Assembly (NCBI RefSeq): GCF_019665765.1 | Contig: NZ_CP081150.1 | Location: 2,418,001 to 2,482,000, forward strand | From: Deefgea tanakiae | GTDB lineage: Bacteria; Pseudomonadota; Gammaproteobacteria; Burkholderiales; Chitinibacteraceae | Reading direction: 5' to 3' | DNA length: 64,000 nt | In this document: one piece after another, positions 27,372-38,464 of the stretch | Layout: each line of letters begins with the position of its first letter | How positions within the stretch are numbered: position 1 is the first letter of the stretch | Program-made: the position numbers and the translations under genes | The notes under the pieces: model-generated | Seen by the model: the letters and a program-made list of their open reading frames with translations, nothing else | Told to the model about the DNA's origin: nothing | Databases searched by the model: none

Positions 27372-28274
27372 CTAACTATCGTGCGGCACTTCCAAGCCCC
27401 ACGTTGCCCGCAATGTCTTCGTGAGCATCGCCAACATTGGATCATGCTCGCGGTCGCTGGAATAAATAAACTGCAGCAAAGCACTTATCGCCACTTCACC
27501 ATTGCGCCACAACACAATAGAACCATCAGCGGCATAGCGATGCGCAGTACGCTCAGCCAAAATCGCAATCCCCATCCCTGATTTAATCAACTCCAGCAGT
27601 GTCGCCTCTTCATCAAACTCACCCACCAACTTCGGGGCGATATTTTGACTGCGCCACAGCTCTTGCGAAATATCGGACAAACTGGTGTATTGCGACAAGC
27701 CTAGCCACGGCGCAGCACCCAGCGTTTTCCAATCAGCATTAATCAACTCTGGAGCCATCGAGGGCGGCAAAGCCACGCAAAAGCCGATTTCACGCAACGG
27801 AACGGTACTGACGTTTTGGTAGGGGTTGCGTCCAAGGTAAAAGCCACCATCAAGGATCTTTTTACGCACTTCGTTCAAAATCCCCACCGAAATACCATGC
27901 GTCGTCTGCACAGTCAGCAATGGATAACTTTCGCGTAGCAAAGACAACCACGGGCCGAGCTTAAGCCGCGCCGGCACGCCAATGGTACCAATCCTCACCT
28001 TGCCCTTGGGCTGATTCTGTAAGGCCTTGGCGCGATACAACAAGCTACGCGCCTGCCCCAAGATCTGCTCGGCATCGGGCAAAATCAGCTTGCCTGCCTC
28101 GGTCAGCTGTACCCCCCCTGAGTAGCGCTCAAACAACGAAACGCCGAATTCCTCTTCCAGCGCTTTAATCTGCGCGGTCACGGCGGGCTGAGATAAGTGC
28201 AACAATTCAGCAGCTTGAGTCAAGTGCCCTTGTTGCGCCACAGTCACAAATGTACGTAATTGATAGATTTCCAT
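27372..28274 (-). CDS. LysR-family transcriptional regulator
   Basis: 300 residues. The N-terminal winged helix (MEIYQLRTFVTVAQQGHLTQAAELLHLSQPAVTAQIKALEEE region) is a standard LysR DNA-binding domain; the rest is the two-lobed effector domain. I chose MEIYQLRTF (28274) because it matches family starts; an in-frame ATG at 28292 would add six residues but lacks a ribosome site. It is divergent from the DUF485-actP operon with a gap of about 230 bp, so control of acetate uptake is a reasonable guess, not shown. Confidence 0.9.
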   Translation of the reverse strand: MEIYQLRTFVTVAQQGHLTQAAELLHLSQPAVTAQIKALEEEFGVSLFERYSGGVQLTEAGKLILPDAEQILGQARSLLYRAKALQNQPKGKVRIGTIGVPARLKLGPWLSLLRESYPLLTVQTTHGISVGILNEVRKKILDGGFYLGRNPYQNVSTVPLREIGFCVALPPSMAPELINADWKTLGAAPWLGLSQYTSLSDISQELWRSQNIAPKLVGEFDEEATLLELIKSGMGIAILAERTAHRYAADGSIVLWRNGEVAISALLQFIYSSDREHDPMLAMLTKTLRATWGLEVPHDS

Positions 28275-28501
28275 ACTGGGATTATCCCTCATTCCATGCG
28301 CTTAAGGGAATCAACAAAAACAAAAATGTAGTCCACAAACCTTGATTACACACAAAAAAGTAAGCTTTATGCAATACAACATAAGTCGAACTGATTCAGA
28401 ACATCAAAAAATGCAATTAGCCTAAACCACAAGCTTTCACATAGATTAACGCCAGAACACCCAACTGGGTTTGACTATCGAATTATATGAGGAGGCAAGA
28501 C

Positions 28502-28810
28502 ATGCAAGATCATACGATTGAACGCATTCAGCAAAATCCCAAATTCCAAGAGCTGGTTCGGAAAAAATCCGGTCTGTCTTGGTTATTGTCGATTGTAATG
28601 CTGGTGATTTATTACGGTTTTATCTTGGTGATTGCATTCTCACCCGCAACCCTTGGTCAATCACTCTCTGGTGGCGTCACCACGATTGGCATCCCCATCG
28701 GCATCATGATTATTTTGTCTGTATTTGTGATTACCGGTATTTATGTGCGCCGCGCCAATACTGAATTTGACCAACTCACACGCGAAGTCGTTGAGGATGC
28801 TAAAAAATGA
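28502..28810 (+). CDS. DUF485 membrane protein (YjcH-like), ActP partner
   Basis: 102 residues with two membrane helices (about 24-46 and 58-80) and a charged C-terminus ([15 protein letters not shown]-like). The DUF485 family is almost always upstream of actP. Start chosen at the ATG preceded by AGGAGG (28490). Four bases overlap actP. Confidence 0.92.
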   Translation: MQDHTIERIQQNPKFQELVRKKSGLSWLLSIVMLVIYYGFILVIAFSPATLGQSLSGGVTTIGIPIGIMIILSVFVITGIYVRRANTEFDQLTREVVEDAKK

Positions 28811-30630
28811 TTAAATCCACTTTACAACGCCTCTCCATCACCAGCCTGATGCTGGCCACCAGTTTGCCAACGTGGGCAGCAGGTGCTATCGAAGGCGCTG
28901 TCGAAAAACGCCACGATCTCAACATCCCAGCTATTGTGATGTTTTTGATTTTTGTGGCATTTACCCTAGGCATTACTTACTGGGCAGCTCGCCGTACTAA
29001 ATCAGCAAAAGACTTCTACGCGGCAGGCGGCGGGATTAGCGGCTTTCAAAACGGCTTAGCGATTGCGGGTGACTATATGTCGGCCGCTTCGTTCCTCGGT
29101 ATCTCCGCAATGGTGTTTGGTGTGGGTTACGACGGTCTGATTTACTCGATCGGCTTTTTGGTCGGCTGGCCTTTAATTACTTTCCTAATCGCTGAGCGCC
29201 TACGTAACTTGGGTAAATACACCTTTGCTGACGTGGCATCTTACCGCCTCGCACAAACTCCAGTGCGCATTTTTGCGGCAACGGGCACTTTGGTGGTCGT
29301 GGCACTGTACTTGATCGCCCAAATGGTCGGCGCGGGTAAATTGATTCAAGTGTTATTTGGCATGGATTACACCTACGCGGTCATCTTGGTGGGTATTTTG
29401 ATGATTATGTATGTGACCTTCGGCGGCATGTTGGCGACAACTTGGGTACAAATCATTAAAGCCATTTTGCTGTTATCTGGCGCAACCTTTATGGCCTTTA
29501 TGGTGATGAAACATGTTGGCTTTAGCTTTGAAACGCTGTTCCAACAAGCAGTTGCTGTAAAACATGCTGGCGCTGAAGCTTTGGCACTGAAAGCAAACGT
29601 TGCTGCTGAAGCTGCCGCAGCTGCCGTTTCTAGCAATGCACCCAATGCATCCGCTGCGGTTGCTAGCGCTGCTGCTGCATCAAAAGCTGCCGTTGCTGCT
29701 GCTAAAGCCAACATCATGGCACCGGGCGGCTTGGTTTCAAATCCTATCGATGCAATTTCACTCGGTATGGCTTTGATGTTTGGTACAGCAGGTTTGCCAC
29801 ACATCTTGATGCGTTTCTTCACTGTTTCAAATGCCAAAGAAGCTCGTAAATCAGTGTTCTTTGCTACCGGTTTCATCGGCTACTTCTACATCTTGACCTT
29901 CATCATTGGCTTTGGCGCAATCGTGCTGTTATCGGGCGAAGCGGGGATGAAATTCAAAGAGGTTTCTGGTGCGCTCATTGGTGGCTCGAATATGGCAGCG
30001 ATTCACTTGTCAGATGCCGTCGGTGGAGACCTCTTCCTTGGCTTTATCTCTGCGGTTGCGTTTGCAACGATTCTGGCGGTAGTGGCGGGCTTGACCTTGT
30101 CGGGTGCTTCTGCGGTATCGCATGACATTTACGCCTCAGTCATCAAGAAAGGCAAAGCCAATGAAGCCGATGAAATCCGTGTATCTAAAATGACGACCAT
30201 CGCGCTCGGTGTATTGGCGATGTTCTTAGGGATTGCCTTTGAAAAGCAAAATATCGCGTTCATGGTTGGCTTAGCATTCTCGATTGCGGCCTCGGCCAAC
30301 TTCCCAGTGTTGTTCTTGTCGATGTTCTGGAAAGGCCTGACGACTCGCGGTGCAGTCATCGGTGGCTTTGTCGGCTTAATCAGCGCACTGGCACTGATTA
30401 TCCTCGGCCCATCTGTTTGGGTTGAAGTACTTGGCCACGAAAAAGGCAGCGAATGGTTCCCGTACAAAAACCCAACAATCTTCTCGATGACACTCGCGTT
30501 CATCACGATCTGGTTGGTTTCAGTCTTGGATACCAGCAAGCAAGCAGCAGAAGAGCGCGCTAAATTCTTGCCACAGTTTATTCGCTCTATGACAGGTATT
30601 GGCGCAGAAGGCGCAACTGACAAGCACTAA
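28807..30630 (+). CDS. actP: Cation/acetate symporter ActP with Ala-rich insertion
   Basis: Sodium-solute symporter (SSS family) for acetate and similar short acids. 607 residues; signal-like N-terminus then about 13 membrane segments with [27 protein letters not shown] (two parts), FADVASYRL, and [15 protein letters not shown]. Compared with the roughly 549-residue E. coli ActP it has an insertion of about 43 residues (about 258-300), nearly all Ala with Lys, Ser and Asn, in the loop before IMAPGGLV. Operon with the DUF485 gene; terminator at 30648. Confidence 0.95.
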   Translation: MIKSTLQRLSITSLMLATSLPTWAAGAIEGAVEKRHDLNIPAIVMFLIFVAFTLGITYWAARRTKSAKDFYAAGGGISGFQNGLAIAGDYMSAASFLGISAMVFGVGYDGLIYSIGFLVGWPLITFLIAERLRNLGKYTFADVASYRLAQTPVRIFAATGTLVVVALYLIAQMVGAGKLIQVLFGMDYTYAVILVGILMIMYVTFGGMLATTWVQIIKAILLLSGATFMAFMVMKHVGFSFETLFQQAVAVKHAGAEALALKANVAAEAAAAAVSSNAPNASAAVASAAAASKAAVAAAKANIMAPGGLVSNPIDAISLGMALMFGTAGLPHILMRFFTVSNAKEARKSVFFATGFIGYFYILTFIIGFGAIVLLSGEAGMKFKEVSGALIGGSNMAAIHLSDAVGGDLFLGFISAVAFATILAVVAGLTLSGASAVSHDIYASVIKKGKANEADEIRVSKMTTIALGVLAMFLGIAFEKQNIAFMVGLAFSIAASANFPVLFLSMFWKGLTTRGAVIGGFVGLISALALIILGPSVWVEVLGHEKGSEWFPYKNPTIFSMTLAFITIWLVSVLDTSKQAAEERAKFLPQFIRSMTGIGAEGATDKH

Positions 30631-30647
30631 GAGCTGATACATCGTAT

Positions 30648-30682
30648 AACGCCCTACTCGATTTCGATGTGGGGCGTTTTTC
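30648..30682 (+). terminator. Terminator of actP
   Basis: AACGCCC/GGGCGTT stem with a longer loop and five T, 17 bp after the actP stop. Confidence 0.8.
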
Positions 30683-30699
30683 ATTTGCCGAGAATATAA

Positions 30700-32502
30700 A
30701 TGTCTACGCTATTTGATTTCTCCATCGCCCCGTACAGCAGCCTCACCAGTACTGAGCAGGATCACTTTGAACAAACGCTAGACCTTCAATATTTCGCCAG
30801 CGGTAGCACAGTGATTGCAGCCAACGCTGAAAATACAGCTTTACTGGTGGTCAACAAAGGTCTGATCGCAGAAGAAGAACAAGGAGAGATCGTCACCGTT
30901 TACAGCGAACTAGAAACACTCAATAGTAAAGCCCTACTCAATGAAAGCGCACCACAGCAGTGGGTAGCTATTGAAGACAGCCTCGTTTTTAGCATCCCAC
31001 GCGACTTGATTTTAGAGTTAATTCGCAACAATGCGCGCTTTGGCGCTTATTTTTACCAAGACATCGCCCACCGTTTAGCCACGCTGTCGCAGCAACCCTC
31101 GGCAGAAGACGAACTACAGTCACTGCTACTCACCCCCATTCACTCGGCCTATTTGCATCCCGCCCAATGGCTAACAGCTGATGCAACCGTGCTCGATGCG
31201 GCACGGCACATGAAGGCACAGGCTTGCACCGCCGTATTCATTCAGCACCAGCAAAGAACGGGGATTTTTACGCAGACCGATTTGCGTGATTTTATCATCA
31301 GCGAGCAGAGCGCCAGCCAGTGCAAAATGGCGAACTACGCCCATTTTCAATTGCACAGTGTCAGGGCTAATGCGCCACTCCACAGCGCGATGGCGCTCAT
31401 GGTGAAACACAGCATAGGCCGCGTCGTGGTCCAGACCGATGACGCCATTGTTGGCACCATAGAGCAAGTTGACCTGTTGGCATTTCTCACCCAGCACTCA
31501 CACTTAGTCCAAAATCAAATCGAAAGAGCACGCAACCTTGAAGAGCTAGGCTTTGCTTGGGCTCAAACCGATAAAATCATTCGCCAACAACAAAGCCAAG
31601 GTATCAAAGTCACTTTGATCGCAGCCACAATTCGTGAGTTACATCGAAAATTTCTAGCCAAAATTTGGCAATTGATTGCCCCGAACGACATCACTCAGCA
31701 TGTCTGCCTCGTTTGTATGGGCTCCGAAGGTCGAGGCGAGCAAATTTTACCGACCGATCAAGACAATGCGCTGATTATTGCCGATGGCTTTACCCACCCC
31801 GACTTGGTTCGCATTTGCGAAGCGTTTAATCAAGCACTAATTCGCTTTGGCTACCCGCCCTGCCCTGGCAAAGTCATGGTTAATAACCCCTATTGGCGGC
31901 GCAGCGAAAGCGAATTCAAACACCTATTTAACGAATGGATGGCGCAAACCAACGGTGAAAATATGTTGAATCTCGCCATTTGGGTAGATGCCTATCCGGT
32001 CATCGGAAACAAAGCACTATTCTCCCATTTACGAGATTACTTACAGCAAGACCTCAGCACCAATGACAGTCTACTTGGGCATTTCGCCCTGCCCATTGCA
32101 CAATTTGATACGCCACTCGGCTTTTTCTCGCAACTGCGCAGCACCAGCGGGCAGCTTGATTTAAAAAAAGGTGGGATTTTTACCTTGGTCCACGGCATTC
32201 GCTGCCTCACGCTCAAAGCAGGGATCAAGAATCGTAATACTTATCATCGCTTGGATGTACTGCGCGAACGTGAATTACTATCGCCCGAATTTGCCCGCGA
32301 CCTCAGCGAAACGCTCGCTTATTTGCAAAGCCTGCAATTAAAATTTGGCCTACAAAAAGCCCAGCAAGGTAAAACGATTGATAATCTCATCACGCTAAGC
32401 CAGTTGACGACGCTAGAGCGCGATTTACTCAAAGATGCCTTAGTGGTGGTCAAGCGCTTTAAACAACACATCAGCCATCAATTTAAGTTGCATCTCTTAT
32501 GA
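30700..32502 (+). CDS. DUF294 cNMP-binding/CBS/nucleotidyltransferase-like protein
   Basis: 600-residue multi-domain regulator of the DUF294 family: N-terminal cyclic-nucleotide-binding fold (about 10-125), a CBS pair (about 150-265, ACTAVFIQHQQRTGIFTQTDLRDFI), then a GlnD-like nucleotidyltransferase domain (VCLVCMGSEGRGEQILPTDQDNALII, with GSxxRxE and DQD) and a C-terminal helical substrate-binding domain. Proteins of this type are commonly found beside actP and a DnaQ-like exonuclease, as here. Biochemical function is not established. Four bases overlap the exonuclease gene. Confidence 0.88.
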   Translation: MSTLFDFSIAPYSSLTSTEQDHFEQTLDLQYFASGSTVIAANAENTALLVVNKGLIAEEEQGEIVTVYSELETLNSKALLNESAPQQWVAIEDSLVFSIPRDLILELIRNNARFGAYFYQDIAHRLATLSQQPSAEDELQSLLLTPIHSAYLHPAQWLTADATVLDAARHMKAQACTAVFIQHQQRTGIFTQTDLRDFIISEQSASQCKMANYAHFQLHSVRANAPLHSAMALMVKHSIGRVVVQTDDAIVGTIEQVDLLAFLTQHSHLVQNQIERARNLEELGFAWAQTDKIIRQQQSQGIKVTLIAATIRELHRKFLAKIWQLIAPNDITQHVCLVCMGSEGRGEQILPTDQDNALIIADGFTHPDLVRICEAFNQALIRFGYPPCPGKVMVNNPYWRRSESEFKHLFNEWMAQTNGENMLNLAIWVDAYPVIGNKALFSHLRDYLQQDLSTNDSLLGHFALPIAQFDTPLGFFSQLRSTSGQLDLKKGGIFTLVHGIRCLTLKAGIKNRNTYHRLDVLRERELLSPEFARDLSETLAYLQSLQLKFGLQKAQQGKTIDNLITLSQLTTLERDLLKDALVVVKRFKQHISHQFKLHLL

Positions 32503-33116
32503 TTCGCCATTTAAAAACATGGCTTGGACAACGCCAATTACGCGATCCTGCTTTCGCATTTTTATTTGCGCCTGCGCCAGCCGATGAATGGGTTAGTATC
32601 GATTGCGAAACGAGCAGCCTTAATCCCAAACAAGCGGAAATCTTGTCGATCGCAGCGGTCATTGTCCGTGGCAACACTATTGTGAAATCCACCAGCCGAC
32701 AATGGTTGGTAAAGCCCAGTGGACAAATTGATCCGAAAACCATACCCATTCACGGACTTCGCCAACAAGATGTCACCCACGGGCTGACATTGCACGAGGC
32801 ACTCTCCGAGCTACTACAATTCATGGGAAGCCGGGCTATTGTCGGCTATTATTTGGAATTTGATTTAGCAGTCATCAATCGACAACTTAAGCCCTGGCTA
32901 GGCATTGATTTACCCAATCAAGCGATTGATGTGTCTGCGTTGTATTACGACAAAAAGGTCAGCGCATATCGACCTGATGTCGATTTATCCTTAACAACCA
33001 TACTGAAAGAACTTGGGCTGCCCATACTCCCACGCCACGATCCAATGAATGATGCACTGACTGCTGCGATGATCTTTTTGAAACTCAACAATAGGGTATC
33101 AATACGAAGAGGCTAA
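32499..33116 (+). CDS. DnaQ-like 3'-5' exonuclease
   Basis: 205 residues of the DEDD exonuclease superfamily related to DNA polymerase III epsilon: ExoI VSIDCETSSLNPKQAEILSI (SIDCETS), ExoII region IVGYYLEFDLAVINRQL, and ExoIII LPRHDPMNDALTAAMIF (HD...D). Coupled to the DUF294 gene. The last six residues (VSIRRG) and the stop codon lie inside copy 6 of the 45-bp palindrome, so the native C-terminus was probably replaced by the insertion. Confidence 0.88.
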   Translation: MIRHLKTWLGQRQLRDPAFAFLFAPAPADEWVSIDCETSSLNPKQAEILSIAAVIVRGNTIVKSTSRQWLVKPSGQIDPKTIPIHGLRQQDVTHGLTLHEALSELLQFMGSRAIVGYYLEFDLAVINRQLKPWLGIDLPNQAIDVSALYYDKKVSAYRPDVDLSLTTILKELGLPILPRHDPMNDALTAAMIFLKLNNRVSIRRG

Positions 33117-33140
33117 TCTAGATGAGATATGAGGCAATAC
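33096..33140. repeat. 45-bp GTAT/ATAC palindromic repeat, copy 6
   Basis: Starts GTATCAATACGAAGAGG, ends GAGGCAATAC. It contains the exonuclease stop (33114-33116), and its last base touches the stop codon of the convergent hybrid kinase gene (33141). Confidence 0.75.
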
Positions 33141-36140
33141 TCAAGGTCTACGCGCCCATTGCTTCAATGCTTTGAGTAAAGCATCTGATTGAATCGGTTT
33201 GACTAAAAAGTCATCCATACCCACATCAAAACAGCGCTGTTTATCATCAGCTAAGGCATTGGCGGTCAATGCAATGATCGGAATGCCCGACAAAGCCCCG
33301 TTTGCTTGACTACGTATCAAACGCGTTGCCTCAAGGCCATCCATCTCTGGCATTTGCATATCCATAAACACTAAATCAAAGGGTTGTTCCAACACCGCCA
33401 TCAATGCAAAGCGACCGTTTTCTACCGTCACCACAGAGCAACCCAATTTCTCTAGCATTTTGACGGCCACCATTCGATTCACTGGATTATCTTCCGCGAG
33501 CAACACCTTGCAGTGCTGAACCGAATTTACCTCTTTCAAAGTATGCCGCGTCACCAACTGCGAATCGCCTTCACCTTGCAGTACTAGCTCAAGCACGCCA
33601 TAAAACTCATCGGCCACAACAGGTTTAGTTAAATACGCCGCAAAGCCAGCTTGATGGGCTCGGCTACCATCGCCGCGTACGCCAATCGCCGTCACCAGCA
33701 CTAAAGGCAGCGCCGCCAATGCTGTTTCACCTTTAATCGCCCGTGCCAATTGCAAGCCATCCATCTCGGGTAAATGTAAATCACAGACAGCAAGGGTAAA
33801 CGGCGTCGAAGTGGATGCGCCCTCACGCAGCAAGGCCAAAGCTTTGGCACTACTTGATACTGCGACCACTTGCCATGCCCATGCGCTCAACAAACTCACC
33901 AAGGCTTCACGATGCGAATCAATCGCATCCACCAATAAAACTTTTTGTTGTTGAGGCGTTGAAGCCTGCCTTAATCGTATATGTGCCGCAGAGGATGCCA
34001 TCGCCATTTGCACGGTAAACACAAAATCAGTGCCTTGCTCAGCAATGCTGTGCGCAGCGATTTCGCCGCCCATCAAGGTCACAATCTGTTTGCAAATAGC
34101 CAATCCTAAACCCGTGCCACCAAAACGGCGCGAAGTACTCTCATCCACCTGAGAAAAACTATTAAACAAACGATGAATTTTATCGCTAGGAATCCCGATG
34201 CCGGTATCGCTGACACAAAAACGCAGCGTAATGGCCGCGGTAGTTTGGCTTTCCAAACTGACACTCACGCTCACATGACCGTGATCAGTAAACTTGATCG
34301 CATTGCCAACCAAATTAATCAGTACTTGTCGCAGGCGCCCAGGATCGCCGCGCAGCATGGTCGGCACCTCAGCCGCAATATCACACTGATAGCGCAGGCC
34401 TTTTTCTTGCAAACGCAATGACATCATTGCTGAGAAATCATTCAGCAAGCGAGGTAGATCAAAATCAAGCGTTTCTAACTCTAAACGCCCCGCTTCAATC
34501 TTCGAGAAATCCAAAATATCGTTGATGACGCCCATCAACACATCACCGCTAAAACGGACGGTTTCGGCGTACTCGCGTTGCTGCGGTGTCAAATTTGAAT
34601 CGAGCAATAATGAAATCATACCCAGTACACCATTCATAGGCGTACGAATTTCATGACTCATATTGGCGAGGAATAGACTCTTTGCTTGATTCGCTGCCTC
34701 AGCCGCTTGCATGGCTTGCTGGAGTTTGAATTTGGCCGCCTGCTGCTCAGTGACATCCATCACCATGCCGTACCACAACGTATCGCCTTCTGGGGTTCGT
34801 TCTGGTTTGGCATGCGCCTCAACCCAAATCAAACCTTTGCTTGGATGTTGAATGCGGTAGACCGTATCCCAATGCGATAATGTAGCTAATGCTTTGGTAT
34901 AGCTTGCCACGACTTCATTGACATCGTCTGGATGAAGATACATCAATACTTTACTTGCATCATCGGCTACATCGAGAGGCTTCAAACCATAAATACCTTC
35001 AATCCCAGCACTGGCATATAAATAGGCACTGCTGCCATCTTGATTCATCCGTGTCTGGAAAATCAAGCCTGGTACTTGTTCGCCAATCTTGCGAAACCGC
35101 TCAGCAATATCGTCACGTTCTTGCCTAGCCAATTGACGCTCAATGGTGCCACCAACCCAGCGTGACATCAGCCTTAAGAACTCGTGATCAATCTCATCAA
35201 ACTGGCGCTCTTGCACCTCGGGGGACGAAAAATTGAGTGTGCCGTAACGCTGTCCTGCGACCCAAATCGGAATCCCAATATAGGTTTCAAGACCAAATTC
35301 AGCGTAGCACGGGTGATTGCCCCAAGGCGACAAGCCCATCATTGAAATTGCGACGACATCGTCGGCTTGATAAGTCAAACTACAATACGTTTTTCCTAGG
35401 CGAAACTGTGCTCCGTCTTGCAACGCGCCATTAGCGGAATACTGCACCTCAATCACGTAATCATCTTGCTGAATATGACTGACAATACCAAACGGCACGC
35501 CAAAATAGCTGCAGCCCAAATATAAAGCATCAGCTATTAAAGTATGGTCATCACGTTGGCGTAGCGCGGTGATTTGGCTTAAAGCCCGCAGCGAAGCTTG
35601 CTGCCTATCATGCTTTTCTTGCGCGCTAAGCCGATTTAATACTTGGCGCTGAAACAAAATAAGTTGCGCTAAGGTTGTTAACAGTGGCGCTATTTTTTTA
35701 GCCAGTATTACCTTGTAAGCTTTATTTTTATTGGCTAATAGAGCAATACCAACCACTTCGTCCTGATATTGCATTGGCAACAACACCGCATATTGCACAT
35801 CCTCGTTAAGACCCAGTAAGTCACAGATTGCGGCATTCATTGGCGATTGATTGAGGCAAACAGCCCGGCCCTTTGCTAAAGCAGTTCGGTGCTCAGCTTG
35901 CAATGACCATAGGGGGCTTGTGTCAGTTTTAGTTTTTGAAGCTTGCACCGCAGTCAGTTGGACAACACCATTAACGCCATTCAATTCACCAATCCCACCC
36001 CACGGGCTCTCGGAGAGTTGCAATAAGTCTTGTAGGGCAGCCGAAAACACGCCGGAGTCCAAACTCTCGGCGTTAAAGTTTGATTGTGCACGCAGCAGTG
36101 CAGGTAAAACATCAAGCGGCATTCCACTCCTTATCCACAA
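33141..36140 (-). CDS. Hybrid sensor histidine kinase, GAF-GAF-PAS-HisKA-HATPase-REC-REC
   Basis: 999 residues without obvious membrane segments, hence cytosolic. Two GAF-like sensor regions (about 30-170 and 185-345), a PAS domain (about 355-475, ending in the PAC-like WYGMVMDVTEQQ), HisKA with phospho-His496 in ANMSHEIRTPMNG, HATPase (LINLVGNAIKFTDHG, FGGTGLGLAI), a first receiver (CDLHLPEMDG) and a second receiver (FMDMQMPEMDG). The first receiver lacks the full acidic pair at its start (VDAID). No Hpt domain and no adjacent response regulator. Lies between the actP group and acs. Confidence 0.92.
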   Translation of the reverse strand: MWIRSGMPLDVLPALLRAQSNFNAESLDSGVFSAALQDLLQLSESPWGGIGELNGVNGVVQLTAVQASKTKTDTSPLWSLQAEHRTALAKGRAVCLNQSPMNAAICDLLGLNEDVQYAVLLPMQYQDEVVGIALLANKNKAYKVILAKKIAPLLTTLAQLILFQRQVLNRLSAQEKHDRQQASLRALSQITALRQRDDHTLIADALYLGCSYFGVPFGIVSHIQQDDYVIEVQYSANGALQDGAQFRLGKTYCSLTYQADDVVAISMMGLSPWGNHPCYAEFGLETYIGIPIWVAGQRYGTLNFSSPEVQERQFDEIDHEFLRLMSRWVGGTIERQLARQERDDIAERFRKIGEQVPGLIFQTRMNQDGSSAYLYASAGIEGIYGLKPLDVADDASKVLMYLHPDDVNEVVASYTKALATLSHWDTVYRIQHPSKGLIWVEAHAKPERTPEGDTLWYGMVMDVTEQQAAKFKLQQAMQAAEAANQAKSLFLANMSHEIRTPMNGVLGMISLLLDSNLTPQQREYAETVRFSGDVLMGVINDILDFSKIEAGRLELETLDFDLPRLLNDFSAMMSLRLQEKGLRYQCDIAAEVPTMLRGDPGRLRQVLINLVGNAIKFTDHGHVSVSVSLESQTTAAITLRFCVSDTGIGIPSDKIHRLFNSFSQVDESTSRRFGGTGLGLAICKQIVTLMGGEIAAHSIAEQGTDFVFTVQMAMASSAAHIRLRQASTPQQQKVLLVDAIDSHREALVSLLSAWAWQVVAVSSSAKALALLREGASTSTPFTLAVCDLHLPEMDGLQLARAIKGETALAALPLVLVTAIGVRGDGSRAHQAGFAAYLTKPVVADEFYGVLELVLQGEGDSQLVTRHTLKEVNSVQHCKVLLAEDNPVNRMVAVKMLEKLGCSVVTVENGRFALMAVLEQPFDLVFMDMQMPEMDGLEATRLIRSQANGALSGIPIIALTANALADDKQRCFDVGMDDFLVKPIQSDALLKALKQWARRP

Positions 36141-36341
36141 ATTATGGCTCTCATTGCCTGTTCAGAATAGCGGGTTTAGGCGTTTTACCCAAGCAAAACC
36201 CTATTAATTCAAGTCACTCTGCACTACATCAGTCTCACTGATTTATGACATCAAAAAAGACAATTAGCTTTCAATGCCGTAATCCAATAAATTTCGAAAC
36301 AGATTATTTTCAACTCAGTTTCTCTACGAAGGGGTTCACAC

Positions 36342-38312
36342 ATGAGTGGTATCGATTCAGTTTTAAAAGAAACACGTCTATTTCCACCATCAGATGAGTT
36401 TCGTACTAATGCAACCGTATCAGGCATGGACGGCTACAACGCCCTCTGCGAGAAAGCCACTGCCGACTACGAAGGATTCTGGGCTGACCTCGCTCGCAGC
36501 ATGCTGAGCTGGAAAAAACCATTTACTCAAGTTTTAAATCAAGAAAACCCACCGTTTTTCAAATGGTTTGAAGATGGCTTGATCAACGTATCTTACAACT
36601 GTCTAGATCGCCACTTAGAGACTAAAGCCAATAAAGTTGCAATTATTTTTGAAGCCGACGATGGTTCTGTGACTCGCGTGACTTACCGCGAGCTCTATCA
36701 CCGCGTTTGCCAATTCGCCAACGGCCTAAAATCACTTGGCGTTGTGAAAGGTGACCGCGTCGTTATCTACATGCCACACACCGTAGAAGCCGTGATTGCG
36801 ATGCAAGCGTGTGCGCGTATTGGTGCGATTCACTCTGTCGTATTCGGCGGTTTTTCAGCTGGTGCATTGCGCGACCGTATTCAAGATGCAGAAGCCAAAT
36901 TGGTCATCACTGCGAATGAATCAATCCGTGGCGGCAAACCAACGCCATTGAAATCAATGGTCGACGAAGCACTGGGCCTCGGTGGCTGCGATACCGTAAC
37001 TAAAGTTGTGGTATTCCAACGCACCAGCAACAAACCAGAACACTGGAATGCAGAGCGCAATATTTGGTGGCACAAATTAGTTCAAGACCAAGCTGATGTT
37101 TGCGAGCCAGAGTGGGTTGAATCAGAGCATCCACTATTTATTCTTTACACTTCAGGCTCAACGGGTAAACCGAAAGGCGTACAACACTCGTCTGCAGGCT
37201 ACCTACTCGGCACACAAGTAACGATGAAATGGGTTTTTGATTACAAAGAAACCGACGTTTACTGGTGCACGGCCGACGTGGGCTGGATTACAGGCCACTC
37301 TTACATTGCCTACGGCCCATTGGGCATTGGTGCAACACAAGTGGTGTTTGAAGGTGTGCCGACTTACCCAGATGCATCACGCTTCTGGCAAATGATTGAA
37401 AAACACGAAGTAACGACGTTCTACACCGCACCGACGGCGATTCGTTCATTGATCAAACTCGGCGGCGATTTACCAAAACAATACGATCTATCATCATTGC
37501 GCCTCTTGGGCACGGTGGGCGAGCCAATCAATCCAGAAGCATGGATGTGGTACTACGAAGTCGTTGGCGGCGGTCGTTGCCCTATCGTGGATACTTGGTG
37601 GCAAACTGAAACTGGCTGCAATATGATTGCACCGTTGCCAGGCGCAGTAGCGACTAAACCAGGCTCTTGCACCTTGCCAATTCCAGGCATTATCGCCGAC
37701 ATCGTTGATGAATCTGGCGCACAAGTAGATCTAGGCAAAGGCGGCTTCTTGGTGATTAGCAAACCATGGCCTTCGATGGTTCGCAATATCTGGGGCGATC
37801 CAGACCGTTTTGCCAAAACCTACTTCCCTGCCGATTACAACGGCAAGCTTTACCTTGCAGGCGACTCTGCGCACCGTGACGAAAATGGCTACATCTGGAT
37901 CATGGGTCGGATCGATGACGTATTGAACGTATCCGGTCACCGCCTTGGCACGATGGAAATCGAATCGGCCTTGGTTGCTAACCCATTGGTTGCTGAAGCC
38001 GCCGTCGTTGGCAAGCCGCACGATATCAAAGGCGAATCTGTTGTTGCCTATGTGGTATTGAAAGGCAATCGCCCAGAAGGCGAAGAAGCCAAAGTGATCG
38101 CGAAACAACTTCGTGAATGGGTTGCCCATGAAATCGGCAAGATCGCTCAACCAGACGAAATCCGTTTCGGCGACAATCTACCGAAAACACGCTCAGGTAA
38201 AATCATGCGTCGCCTCTTGCGTGACATCGCCAAAGGCGTTGAAATCACGGCAGACACATCAACACTAGAAAACCCAGCGATCCTGGAACAACTACGCCAA
38301 AGCGCGATTTAA
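36342..38312 (+). CDS. acs: Acetyl-CoA synthetase
   Basis: AMP-forming acetate:CoA ligase, turning imported acetate into acetyl-CoA. 656 residues. Motifs: [20 protein letters not shown] (P-loop), [20 protein letters not shown], and the C-terminal [11 protein letters not shown] whose Lys is the acetylation control site in homologues. Preceded by AAGGGG and followed by a strong terminator. It completes the acetate cluster begun by actP. Confidence 0.97.
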   Translation: MSGIDSVLKETRLFPPSDEFRTNATVSGMDGYNALCEKATADYEGFWADLARSMLSWKKPFTQVLNQENPPFFKWFEDGLINVSYNCLDRHLETKANKVAIIFEADDGSVTRVTYRELYHRVCQFANGLKSLGVVKGDRVVIYMPHTVEAVIAMQACARIGAIHSVVFGGFSAGALRDRIQDAEAKLVITANESIRGGKPTPLKSMVDEALGLGGCDTVTKVVVFQRTSNKPEHWNAERNIWWHKLVQDQADVCEPEWVESEHPLFILYTSGSTGKPKGVQHSSAGYLLGTQVTMKWVFDYKETDVYWCTADVGWITGHSYIAYGPLGIGATQVVFEGVPTYPDASRFWQMIEKHEVTTFYTAPTAIRSLIKLGGDLPKQYDLSSLRLLGTVGEPINPEAWMWYYEVVGGGRCPIVDTWWQTETGCNMIAPLPGAVATKPGSCTLPIPGIIADIVDESGAQVDLGKGGFLVISKPWPSMVRNIWGDPDRFAKTYFPADYNGKLYLAGDSAHRDENGYIWIMGRIDDVLNVSGHRLGTMEIESALVANPLVAEAAVVGKPHDIKGESVVAYVVLKGNRPEGEEAKVIAKQLREWVAHEIGKIAQPDEIRFGDNLPKTRSGKIMRRLLRDIAKGVEITADTSTLENPAILEQLRQSAI

Positions 38313-38345
38313 GCGCCAGCAAACCTAAACTTTACGAGAGTTTTT

Positions 38346-38375
38346 TACCCCGTCCTTGAGGCGGGGTATTTTTTT
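38346..38375 (+). terminator. Terminator of acs
   Basis: TACCCCG/CGGGGTA stem, nine-base loop and seven T, 33 bp after the acs stop. Confidence 0.9.
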
Positions 38376-38464
38376 GTTCGCAATAACCTTCGCTTGATAC
38401 TGCGCAATACGCTGCCCACTTTTTCATCGCAACATGAAACCAAACGCTCACAAAAAGAAAACAC

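Noticed and set aside
29373-29876. 167-codon open frame antisense to actP
   Set aside because: It is the complement of the Ala-rich and membrane regions of ActP; composition is that of a shadow frame.
38366-38410. A fifteenth GTAT-N37-ATAC match after acs
   Set aside because: Its length fits, but the interior lacks the CTAG/CATT palindrome and its left end is the T-run of the acs terminator. About one chance match is expected in the window.
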